The position numbers and the translations under genes were made by a program. The notes under the pieces were generated by a model. It worked only from the letters and a program-made list of their open reading frames with translations, made no database searches and had not been told where the DNA came from. Positions 1-5,468 of a stretch of 5,468 nt of DNA are shown piece after piece; the stretch's first letter is position 1, and each line of letters starts with the position of its first letter. Source of the DNA: an uncultured Clostridia bacterium (GTDB lineage Bacteria > Bacillota > Clostridia > Christensenellales > Aristaeellaceae); contig CAKUFB010000187.1 of NCBI GenBank assembly GCA_934647145.1, positions 1 through 5,468 of the forward strand. The letters run 5' to 3'.

Positions 1-890
1 ATCGCGTCGATGAATTCCTTCGCGTCGAAGGGCTGCATGTCGTCGAGCTGCTCGCCCACGCCGATGTAGCGCACGGGCAGGCCCAGCTCCTCGCGGATGG
101 CGATGGCGATGCCGCCCTTGGCGGTGCCGTCCAGCTTGGTCAGCACGATGCCGTCCAGGTCGGCCACGTCCTTGAACACGTTGGCCTGCGCCAGGCCGTT
201 TTGGCCGGTGGTCGCGTCGATGACCAAGAGCGCCTTGGTGGTGGCCTCGGGATACTCGCGCTCGACCACGCGCGCCATCTTCTTGAGCTCCTCCATCAGG
301 TGCGCCTTGTTGTGCAGGCGGCCGGCGGTGTCCACGATCAGCACGTCGGCATGCTTGGCCTTGGCGGTCTGTACGCCGTCGAAGACCACGGCGGCGGGGT
401 CCGCGCCCTCGTACTGCTTGATGATGGGCACGCCCGCGCGCTCGGCCCAGACGGTGAGCTGATCGGCGGCGGCGGCGCGGAAGGTGTCGCCCGCGCAGAT
501 GATGACGCGGCGGCCGACGGTCTTCATGCGGGCGGCCAGCTTGCCGATGGTGGTGGTCTTGCCCACGCCGTTGACGCCGATGATGAGCAGCACCATGGGC
601 GAGGCCAGCCTCAGCGGCGGCGCGCTCATCTTGTCGATCAGGATCTGCTTGAGCTCGTCGCGCGCCCTGGCCGGGTTGCCGATCTTCTCCGCGCGGCACT
701 TTTCCCTGAGCTTTCCGACCACCTCCTCGGACAGCTTCATGCCCACGTCGGCCATGATGAGAATGTCGGTCAGCTCGTCGTAAAAGTCGTCGTTGAGCTC
801 CACATAGTTTTCCACCAGCTCGTCCATGCGCTCGCCGACATTGGCGCGCGTGCGGCCCAGCTTGCTCCTCAGCTTGTCAAAAAGTCCCAT
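1..890 (-). CDS. ftsY: FtsY, signal recognition particle receptor GTPase (3' end cut by window edge)
   Basis: This is the SRP receptor. At the inner face of the membrane it pairs with SRP (Ffh plus 4.5S/scRNA), and reciprocal GTP hydrolysis hands the ribosome-nascent chain to SecYEG. The window holds 296 codons, read by translating the minus strand from the ATG at 890-888. The short basic, amphipathic-looking N-terminus (MGLFDKLRSKLGRTR) could be the membrane-targeting helix. The helical N domain follows (about 20-90), then the GTPase G domain: P-loop GVNGVGKT (105-112), GDTFRAAAADQL (134-145), DTAGR (187-191), TKLDG (251-255) and GVGEQ (277-281). The GDTFRAAA motif and the position after smc favour FtsY over Ffh or FlhF. 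There is no long acidic A domain, as is usual in Bacillota. The frame runs off the left edge at FDAKEFIDA. Family members end shortly after this point, so probably only a few residues and the stop are missing. The start is secure: no other ATG, GTG or TTG lies in frame back to the smc stop, and a GAGGTG site sits 5 nt upstream. Confidence 0.97.
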   Translation of the reverse strand, partial: MGLFDKLRSKLGRTRANVGERMDELVENYVELNDDFYDELTDILIMADVGMKLSEEVVGKLREKCRAEKIGNPARARDELKQILIDKMSAPPLRLASPMVLLIIGVNGVGKTTTIGKLAARMKTVGRRVIICAGDTFRAAAADQLTVWAERAGVPIIKQYEGADPAAVVFDGVQTAKAKHADVLIVDTAGRLHNKAHLMEELKKMARVVEREYPEATTKALLVIDATTGQNGLAQANVFKDVADLDGIVLTKLDGTAKGGIAIAIREELGLPVRYIGVGEQLDDMQPFDAKEFIDA

Positions 891-895
891 GGCTG

Positions 896-901
896 CACCT
901 C
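896..901 (-). promoter_or_regulatory. Shine-Dalgarno site of ftsY
   Basis: The minus strand reads GAGGTG, 5 nt before the ftsY ATG. It lies in the 27-nt smc-ftsY gap, which is otherwise A/T-rich and has no hairpin or T-run, so smc and ftsY are probably on one transcript. Confidence 0.85.
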
Positions 902-917
902 GTTTGATGTATATTGG

Positions 918-3900
918 TTATTCCAGCACGTCGCCCAGCTTCACCGAGACCATTTTGGAGACGCCCTTTTCCTCCATGGCGATGCCGTAGAGGGAGTCGC
1001 AGCGCTCCATCGTGCCCTTGCGGTGGGTGACGACGACGAACTGGGTGTTGACGGAATAGGTCTTCAGGTAGTCGGCGAAGTTGTCGATGTTGGCGTCGTC
1101 CAGCGCGGCCTCGATCTCGTCCAGGAAGCAGAAGGGGGTCGGCTTGAGCTTGAGCATGGCGAAGAGTATGGCGATGGCGGTCAGCGCGCGCTCGCCGCCC
1201 GAGAGCAGCGACAGCATCTGCAGCTTCTTTCCCGGGGGCTGCACGACCACCTCGATGCCGCAGTTCAGCACGTCCTTTGCGTCGGCCAGCTCCAGGTGCG
1301 CGTGCCCGCCGCCGAACAGCTGCACGAAGGTCTCCTGGAAGTTCTGATTGAGCAGGTCGAACTGGGTCTTGAACTGGGTCTCCATCTTGTGTACCAGCTC
1401 GTCGATGATGCCGCTCAGATCCATCTGCGCCTTGAGCAGGTCGTCCCGCTGGGCGCTCATCTCGTCGAAACGCTCCTGGGTCTGGCGGAACTCGTCCACC
1501 GCGCCCACGTTGACCGCGCCCATCTCGCGGATGCGGCTCTTGATCGCGCCGATGCGCTTTTCGGACTCGGCCAGGCGGAAGTCGGCGGCGCGGAATTCCT
1601 CGGCCCCGGCGTAGGACAGCTCGTAGTCTTCCCAGATGCGGTCGGTGAGCTGCTTGAACTCACCCTCGACGCGGGTGAGCTGGGTGTCGGTTTTGTGCCT
1701 GCGCTCGACGATCTCGTCCAGCGCCGCGCGCAGCGTATCCATCTGAAGGGACAGCGCCTGTATCGACCTCTGCGCGCCGGTTCGCTCCGCGTCGCAGTCG
1801 GCGAAGCGCTTTCTCGCCTCGTCCAGCCGGGCGCGGTAGCCGGCAAGCGCCTGCTCGTCCCGGGCCAGCTGCTCCCGGTCGGCCTCGACGGCCTCCGCGC
1901 AGGCGGACAGGGCGCTTTCGTTGTCGCTGAGCGCCCGGGTCAGGTCGGCCTTTTGGGCGGTGATGCGCGCCAGGTCGGCCGACAGCGCGGTCAGGCCGCG
2001 TTCGCGCGAGGCCTGCGCCACCCGCTTATCGTTCACCGTCCTGTTCTCCAGCGCCAGCGCGCTGCGCGTCGAGACGATCTCGGCGTTCAGGCGCGCCACG
2101 TCGGCCTGCTGGGCGGTGTGCTCGGTTTGGGTGTCCTGCTGCCTGGCCTCAAGGGCGGCCAGCTGGGCGCGGATCTCCTCCCGCTGGGCGGAGAGCTGCC
2201 CGGCCTCGTCGCGGGTGCGCTGGGCGCGCTCGGTGATCTCGGAGAGCGCGGCCTGGGCGTTCGCCAGGTGCTCCTCCTCGCGGGTGCAGGCGATTTCCTG
2301 CTGATGCACCTCGTCGAAGAGTCCCGCGCGCTCCTGCTTGAGCGCGGCGCGGCGCTGCTCGTGGGAGGCGCGCTCCTGTTCGCAGGCGCCGAGGCGCCCG
2401 GTCAGGCTCTTGAGCCGCTCCCTGTGCTCGGCCAGCTCGCGCTCGCGGGAGAGCAGGCTGGTCACGCGGCTGGTCACGCTGCCGCCGGTCATCGAGCCGC
2501 CGGGGTTCATCACGTCGCCCTCGAGCGTCACCAGGCGGAAGGCGTGCCTGCCCGCGCGGTGGATGGCGATGCCGGTGTCCAGATCCTTCGCGATGACCGT
2601 GCGCCCCAGCAGGTTCTCGACCACGCCCTTATATTTCGGGTCGTAGGAAATCAGCTCGCTGGCCAGGCCCACGCAGCCGGGCATCGACAGCACGCGGCGC
2701 TCGTTTTCGTTCAGCGTGCGGCCGCTGACCGCGCTCAGGGGCAGAAAGGTCGCACGCCCCAGGCGGTTGACGCGCAGGTAGTCGATCATGCGCTTGGCGT
2801 CCTCCTCGCGCTCGACCACGACGTTCTGCAGCGCGCCGCCCAGCGCCATGTCCACCGCCCGCTCCAGCTCCCGGGGCACCGAGATCAGCGTCGCGACCAC
2901 GCCCAAAACGCCGCTTCCGCCCGTCCTGCGGGCCTGAAGCAGCACCTGCTTGACCGAGTTCTGATAGCCCTCATAGTCGCGCTGCATTTCCTCCAGCACG
3001 CGCAGGCGGGAGGCGGTCTCCTGCTTCTGCGCGGTCAGCGCGCGGAGGGTCTGCTCCAGCTCGGCTGACTTCGCCGCCGCCGCGGAAATGGCCTGCTGCA
3101 CCTCGTTAAGCCTTCCCGAAATCTCGGCCATGCGCGCCTTTTCCTCGTCCAGCCGCTGCTGCGCGTCGGCCACGTCCTGCGTCCGCTCGCCCAAAAGCGC
3201 GCCGTCGTCCTCGCCGGACTGGGAGAGTGCGGAAAGGCGTTCGGTCACCGCGCCGTCCATGGCGCGCAGGCGCGCCTGCTCGCTCTTTACGTCGGACAGG
3301 CGGTTGATCGCGTCGATGACCTGCTGCTTGAGCGACTCGGCCTGCGCTTCCTTCGCGGCCAGCTCCTCGTTCTTGAGAGCCAGCGCCGCCTCCAGGCGAG
3401 CCAGCTCCTCGCGGCAGGCTTCGGCCTCGGCCGTCTCCTGGGCGATGCGGTCGCCCAGGTTGGTCAGCAGGCGCTGCATGCCGCCCTCGCCCTGCCGGGC
3501 CTCGCTCAGCTCGTGCTCGATGCGGGCGCGGTCGCGCTCTCCCGAGGCGATGCGCTCCTTGAGCACGCCGGCTGCGCCCTCGCGGGCCTCGACCTCGCGG
3601 ATCAGACGCTGCACCTCCTCGCGGCAGTCGGCGGCGCGCTCCTCCAGATGAGAGAGCTGGTCGTTGAGCTGATCGCGCCGGTCGGTCAGGCGGGCCTGCT
3701 CGGCCTCGGACTGGGCAACCGACTCGGTGAGCGACTCCAGCGACTGCTGAAGCGCCTCGATGCGCTCGTTGTAGCGGTCGCTGCGCAGGAGGAAGGCGTT
3801 GAGCTCCAGTCCCTTGAGCTCGTCACGCAGCTGCAGGTACTCCCGGGCGGTCTGGCTCTGCTCGCGCAGCGGCTCCAGCCGGTCGCTCAGCTCCGTCAGG

Positions 3901-4490
3901 ATGTCCTCAACCCGCGACAGGTTCAGCCGGGTGTTCTCCATCCGGCGCTCGGCCTCCTGCTTGCGGGTCTTGTACTTGACGATGCCGGCGGCCTCCTCAA
4001 AGACCTGCCGGCGATCCTCCGACTTGGCGGACAGGATTTCGTCGATGCGCCCCTGACCGATCAGGGAATAGCCCTCCTTGCCGATGCCCGTGTCGCGGAA
4101 CAGCTCCACCACGTCGCGCAGGCGGCAGGGATTGCGGTTGATCATGTACTCGCTGTCGCCGTTCCGGTACACGCGGCGGGACACGGCCACCTCGGCAAAG
4201 TCGATGGGCAGCTTGCGGTCTTCGTTTTCGATGGTCAGGATGACCTCGCACCAGGGGAGCTTTTTGCGCTTCTCGGTGCCGTTAAAGATGACGTCCTCCA
4301 TCTTGCCGCCGCGCAGGGTTTTGGCGCTCTGCTCGCCCAGCACCCAGCGCACCGCGTCGGAGATGTTGCTCTTGCCGCTCCCGTTGGGGCCGACGACGCC
4401 GGTGATGCCCTCGTCGAAGGTGATCTCCACCCGGTCGGCGAAGGACTTGAAGCCGTAGATCTCCAGTTTTTTCAGTCGCAACGGTTGCAC
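918..4490 (-). CDS. smc: SMC, chromosome structural maintenance (condensin) ATPase
   Basis: This is the ATPase subunit of bacterial condensin. With ScpA and ScpB (not in the window) it forms a ring on DNA, extrudes loops and helps segregate origins. The longest frame is 1190 residues, close to the B. subtilis protein. Numbered from the GTG at 4490, the N-terminal head has FKSFADR (14-20), Walker A GPNGSGKS (34-41), the GQGRIDEIL segment (145-153) and FEEAAGIVKYKTRK (164-177). A long Glu/Arg/Ala/Leu-rich coiled coil runs from about 175 to 520. The hinge (about 526-671) ends in the family motif GDVMNPGGSMTGGS. The return coil runs to about 990, where MGAVNVGAVDEF begins the C-terminal head. That head holds the ABC signature LSGGER (1096-1101), Walker B FCFLDE with D1124 and catalytic E1125, the D-loop ALDDAN, and H1156 in VVTHRKGTME. 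All ATPase residues I can identify are present. The true start may be the TTG at 4481-4479, three codons in: it gives the usual MxLKxL beginning, as in B. subtilis MFLKRL, and better ribosome-site spacing. The gene overlaps the end of rnc. Confidence 0.98.
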   Translation of the reverse strand: MQPLRLKKLEIYGFKSFADRVEITFDEGITGVVGPNGSGKSNISDAVRWVLGEQSAKTLRGGKMEDVIFNGTEKRKKLPWCEVILTIENEDRKLPIDFAEVAVSRRVYRNGDSEYMINRNPCRLRDVVELFRDTGIGKEGYSLIGQGRIDEILSAKSEDRRQVFEEAAGIVKYKTRKQEAERRMENTRLNLSRVEDILTELSDRLEPLREQSQTAREYLQLRDELKGLELNAFLLRSDRYNERIEALQQSLESLTESVAQSEAEQARLTDRRDQLNDQLSHLEERAADCREEVQRLIREVEAREGAAGVLKERIASGERDRARIEHELSEARQGEGGMQRLLTNLGDRIAQETAEAEACREELARLEAALALKNEELAAKEAQAESLKQQVIDAINRLSDVKSEQARLRAMDGAVTERLSALSQSGEDDGALLGERTQDVADAQQRLDEEKARMAEISGRLNEVQQAISAAAAKSAELEQTLRALTAQKQETASRLRVLEEMQRDYEGYQNSVKQVLLQARRTGGSGVLGVVATLISVPRELERAVDMALGGALQNVVVEREEDAKRMIDYLRVNRLGRATFLPLSAVSGRTLNENERRVLSMPGCVGLASELISYDPKYKGVVENLLGRTVIAKDLDTGIAIHRAGRHAFRLVTLEGDVMNPGGSMTGGSVTSRVTSLLSRERELAEHRERLKSLTGRLGACEQERASHEQRRAALKQERAGLFDEVHQQEIACTREEEHLANAQAALSEITERAQRTRDEAGQLSAQREEIRAQLAALEARQQDTQTEHTAQQADVARLNAEIVSTRSALALENRTVNDKRVAQASRERGLTALSADLARITAQKADLTRALSDNESALSACAEAVEADREQLARDEQALAGYRARLDEARKRFADCDAERTGAQRSIQALSLQMDTLRAALDEIVERRHKTDTQLTRVEGEFKQLTDRIWEDYELSYAGAEEFRAADFRLAESEKRIGAIKSRIREMGAVNVGAVDEFRQTQERFDEMSAQRDDLLKAQMDLSGIIDELVHKMETQFKTQFDLLNQNFQETFVQLFGGGHAHLELADAKDVLNCGIEVVVQPPGKKLQMLSLLSGGERALTAIAILFAMLKLKPTPFCFLDEIEAALDDANIDNFADYLKTYSVNTQFVVVTHRKGTMERCDSLYGIAMEEKGVSKMVSVKLGDVLE

Positions 4491-5167
4491 TGCCTTTCGT
4501 TGATTCGATTAATCGCCTGCTGCGCCGCGGCCTGCTGCGCCGCCTGCTTGCTGGGGCCGTCCGCCTGGCCCAGGCACTCGCCCCCCAGGCAGACCCGCAC
4601 GGTAAAGGTCTGATGAGGCGCGCTGCCCTCGCTTGCCACCACCTCATACACCGGCGTGTGACCGCCGTGCTGCTGGGAGAGGATGTTCAGGCGGCTCTTT
4701 GCGTCCAGTATCTGCTCGAAGGGGTCGCCGGACAGCGGCTTTTCGAGCAGTCTGCCCACCAGGGCGAACGCCGCCTCGATCCCGCTGTCCAGGTACACCG
4801 CCGCGATGACCGCCTCCACCACGTCCGAGAGAATCGAGGCGTTGTCGCGCGCCCCCTCCTTTTCCATGCCGGGGGTGATCCGTATGAACTGGCCCAGGCC
4901 GATGCGCCTGCCCGCCTCGTAGAGCGTCTCCTCGCGCACCAGCTTCGACCGGGCGAAGGTCAGCTTGCCCTCCTTGACGGCGGGATATCGATCGAACAGC
5001 GTCCGGCTGATCGCCAGCTGCAGCACCGCGTCCCCCAGAAACTCCAGCCGCTGATAGTCCGCCTGGTGCTTTTCCGCGGCGTAGGCGGGCGTGGTCAGGG
5101 CGTTTTGCAGCAGCCCCTCGTCCCGGAACTGATACCTCAGCCGCTCCATCAATTCGCGCATGCTCAT
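4472..5167 (-). CDS. rnc: Ribonuclease III
   Basis: RNase III is a Mg-dependent endonuclease that cuts double-stranded RNA, for example in rRNA precursors, structured mRNAs and sense-antisense duplexes. At 231 residues it has the usual length and two domains. The catalytic domain carries the signature RLEFLGDAVL (40-49), with metal ligands E42 and D46, then D115 and E118 in SILSDVVEAV, and E66 matching E. coli E65. The double-stranded RNA-binding domain spans about 155-222, from DAKSRLNIL to SKQAAQQAAAQQAI. Its presence rules out Mini-III. Oddities: Q39 stands where E. coli has E38, and the common ALTHxSY motif reads ALTTPAY. The C-terminus ends in CNRCD, a tail that overlaps the smc start. 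Two starts are possible: ATG at 5167 (AAGGA 9 nt upstream) and the ATG at codon 3, 5161-5159 (AGGAG 9 nt upstream). The longer is listed. The start does not affect either domain. rnc is the first gene of the visible operon. Confidence 0.97.
   Translation of the reverse strand: MSMRELMERLRYQFRDEGLLQNALTTPAYAAEKHQADYQRLEFLGDAVLQLAISRTLFDRYPAVKEGKLTFARSKLVREETLYEAGRRIGLGQFIRITPGMEKEGARDNASILSDVVEAVIAAVYLDSGIEAAFALVGRLLEKPLSGDPFEQILDAKSRLNILSQQHGGHTPVYEVVASEGSAPHQTFTVRVCLGGECLGQADGPSKQAAQQAAAQQAINRINERQCNRCD
4493..4498 (-). promoter_or_regulatory. Likely Shine-Dalgarno site of smc, inside the end of rnc
   Basis: The minus strand reads GAAAGG within the last rnc codons. It is only 2 nt from the GTG at 4490 but 11 nt from the TTG at 4481. 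The first spacing is too short for normal initiation and the second is long but workable, so this site argues for the TTG start and for coupling to rnc translation. Confidence 0.55.
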
Positions 5168-5170
5168 TCT

Positions 5171-5181
5171 CTCCTGTCCTT
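5171..5181 (-). promoter_or_regulatory. Shine-Dalgarno region of rnc, two candidate sites
   Basis: The minus strand reads AAGGACAGGAG. AAGGA lies 9 nt from the first ATG (5167) and AGGAG lies 9 nt from the second ATG (5161) but only 3 nt from the first. Either start has a suitable site, so spacing does not decide between the 231- and 229-residue forms. Confidence 0.75.
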
Positions 5182-5201
5182 GCCTGGTTTGTGACGACCC
5201 A

Positions 5202-5225
5202 GCCGCGCCGCTTGCGCAGCGCGGC
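5202..5225. repeat. Inverted repeat, 7-bp GC stem nearest rnc
   Basis: GCCGCGC (5202-5208) pairs with GCGCGGC (5219-5225). Inside the 10-nt loop a mismatch and two more base pairs are possible. The proximal edge is 34 nt before the rnc ATG, so it leaves the ribosome site free. Confidence 0.7.
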
Positions 5226-5229
5226 CGAG

Positions 5230-5264
5230 CCGGGGGAGGCGCGCTGCGGCGCGCCCTCCCCCGG
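5230..5264. repeat. Long GC-rich inverted repeat, 15 bp with one bulge
   Basis: The left arm 5230-5244 (CCGGGGGAGGCGCGC) pairs along its full length with the right arm 5249-5264, apart from one extra C in the right arm. The loop is TGCG. It is the most stable-looking hairpin of the window. No T-run follows on either strand, so it is not a standard intrinsic terminator. Confidence 0.85.
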
Positions 5265-5294
5265 ACCCCCTCCGACGTTTGCCGCCAGGAGTCC

Positions 5295-5306
5295 GCGCCG
5301 CGGCGC
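5295..5306. repeat. 12-base perfect palindrome
   Basis: GCGCCGCGGCGC equals its own reverse complement. With no loop it would be a poor RNA hairpin. It could be a DNA palindrome or a by-product of very high GC. Confidence 0.5.
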
Positions 5307-5315
5307 AGGTACCCC

Positions 5316-5331
5316 GTCCGATGCGTCGGGC
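5316..5331. repeat. Short inverted repeat, 6 pairs with TGCG loop
   Basis: GTCCGA (5316-5321) pairs with TCGGGC (5326-5331), with one T-G wobble, around the loop TGCG. This is the same loop as in the long hairpin at 5230-5264. Confidence 0.5.
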
Positions 5332-5345
5332 ATTGCTCGGGGGCC

Positions 5346-5365
5346 CGGGCGGCCGCAGCCGCCCG
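5346..5365. repeat. Perfect 8-bp GC inverted repeat
   Basis: CGGGCGGC (5346-5353) and GCCGCCCG (5358-5365) are exact reverse complements around the loop CGCA. On the minus strand the loop is TGCG, again the recurring loop of this region. Confidence 0.7.
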
Positions 5366-5371
5366 TAAAAC

Positions 5372-5393
5372 GCGATTTCCTTCAGGAAATCGC
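5372..5393. repeat. Perfect 9-bp inverted repeat
   Basis: GCGATTTCC (5372-5380) and GGAAATCGC (5385-5393) pair exactly around TTCA. On the minus strand the stem is followed by GTTTTACG, a very weak T-run. It could at most be a poor terminator for a gene to the right of the window. Confidence 0.8.
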
Positions 5394-5394
5394 T

Positions 5395-5424
5395 CAGCTT
5401 GTCAAAAAAGGTTTTGACAAGCTG
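5395..5424. repeat. Perfect 13-bp inverted repeat
   Basis: CAGCTTGTCAAAA (5395-5407) and TTTTGACAAGCTG (5412-5424) are exact reverse complements around AAGG. It starts one base after the 9-bp repeat, so the two would stand as adjacent hairpins. Neither strand has a T-run after the stem. The left arm with its flank (5393-5408) also occurs exactly at 868-883, at the start of ftsY. Confidence 0.9.
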
Positions 5425-5453
5425 GTGGACGGGGAAGCAAGCTCCCCCGCCAC
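5425..5453. repeat. Imperfect inverted repeat, 11-nt arms with two mismatches
   Basis: 5425-5435 (GTGGACGGGGA) can pair with 5443-5453 (TCCCCCGCCAC) except at two adjacent central positions; the loop is 7 nt. It directly abuts the 13-bp repeat. A competing pairing exists between CTGGTG (5422-5427) and CACCAG at the window's right edge (5463-5468). Confidence 0.55.
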
Positions 5454-5468
5454 TGCCACCCTCACCAG

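Larger units (their letters stand above)
5168..5468. other. Non-coding, hairpin-rich region upstream of rnc
   Basis: No reading frame here looks like a protein; the open frames that cross it are rich in Arg, Ala, Gly and Pro and have no recognisable motif. The stretch is instead a run of inverted repeats, listed separately, from 5202 to 5453. The right part (5366-5424) is A/T-richer and the left part very GC-rich. No acpP or other upstream gene is visible. It would serve as the rnc leader if transcription enters from the right. I found no promoter with both a -35 and a -10 box, and no hairpin followed by a proper T-run. Confidence 0.8.

Noticed and set aside
201..3068. A 955-codon open frame on the plus strand, opposite ftsY and smc
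   Set aside because: Its codons are exactly in register with the smc and ftsY codons on the other strand, so its stops would need TTA, CTA or TCA codons in the real genes, which are rare at this GC level. Its translation is a low-complexity Leu/Ala/Gly/His-rich chain with no domain, while the opposite strand encodes clear SMC and FtsY motifs.
3513..4613. A 366-codon plus-strand open frame across the smc start and rnc end
   Set aside because: It is the same kind of antisense shadow, rich in Leu, Ala and Val, with no motif, and it crosses two well-supported genes on the other strand.
4644..5333. A 229-codon minus-strand open frame covering rnc in another frame
   Set aside because: It overlaps most of rnc out of frame, is rich in Arg, Gly, Ala and Pro, and lacks any recognised motif. 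RNase III in the other frame is unambiguous.
5160..5417. An 85-codon plus-strand open frame in the intergenic region
   Set aside because: It has no family signature, runs through the hairpins and starts inside rnc on the opposite strand.
5377..5419. TTGACA on both strands (5414-5419 plus; 5405-5400 minus) as a promoter -35 box
   Set aside because: Both copies are just the two arms of the 13-bp repeat. At 17 nt spacing the -10 positions read GCAAGC on the plus strand and AAGGAA on the minus strand, neither resembling TATAAT.
5395..5424. The 13-bp inverted repeat as an intrinsic terminator
   Set aside because: The stem is only moderately GC-rich and no T-run follows it on either strand.

Overview
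The window is a housekeeping block from a GC-rich bacterium. All three genes lie on the minus strand and read right to left as rnc - smc - ftsY (RNase III, the chromosome-organising SMC ATPase, and the signal recognition particle receptor). This order is the conserved Bacillota arrangement, known for example from Bacillus subtilis acpA-rnc-smc-ftsY. The protein sequences look like a high-GC member of Clostridia. FtsY has no long acidic N-terminal domain, SMC is close in length to the Bacillus protein, and codon third positions are mostly G or C. The genus cannot be named from this sequence alone.

Layout, in transcription order. Positions 5468-5168 hold no recognisable gene and are packed with inverted repeats: at least seven well-formed hairpins plus one imperfect one. 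rnc (5167-4472) follows, with purine-rich ribosome sites just upstream. Its 3' end overlaps the start of smc by 10 or 19 bases, depending on which smc start is used. smc (4490-918) is a complete ATPase with both head halves, hinge and coiled-coil arms. A 27-base gap with a good Shine-Dalgarno site leads to ftsY (890 to the left edge). FtsY is complete except for what are probably its last few residues, which lie beyond position 1.

The overlap and short gap, with no terminator between genes, indicate one operon. The products act in RNA processing, chromosome organisation and segregation, and membrane-protein targeting. Their linkage is conserved in the phylum but they do not form one biochemical pathway.

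I see no new enzyme system here; the coding part is ordinary. The part worth a second look is the hairpin-rich stretch upstream of rnc. It may be a dispersed palindromic repeat, and if transcribed it would form a structured leader in front of the gene for a double-strand-specific RNase. One hairpin arm there shares a 16-base exact match with the start of ftsY. No promoter or convincing intrinsic terminator could be placed.
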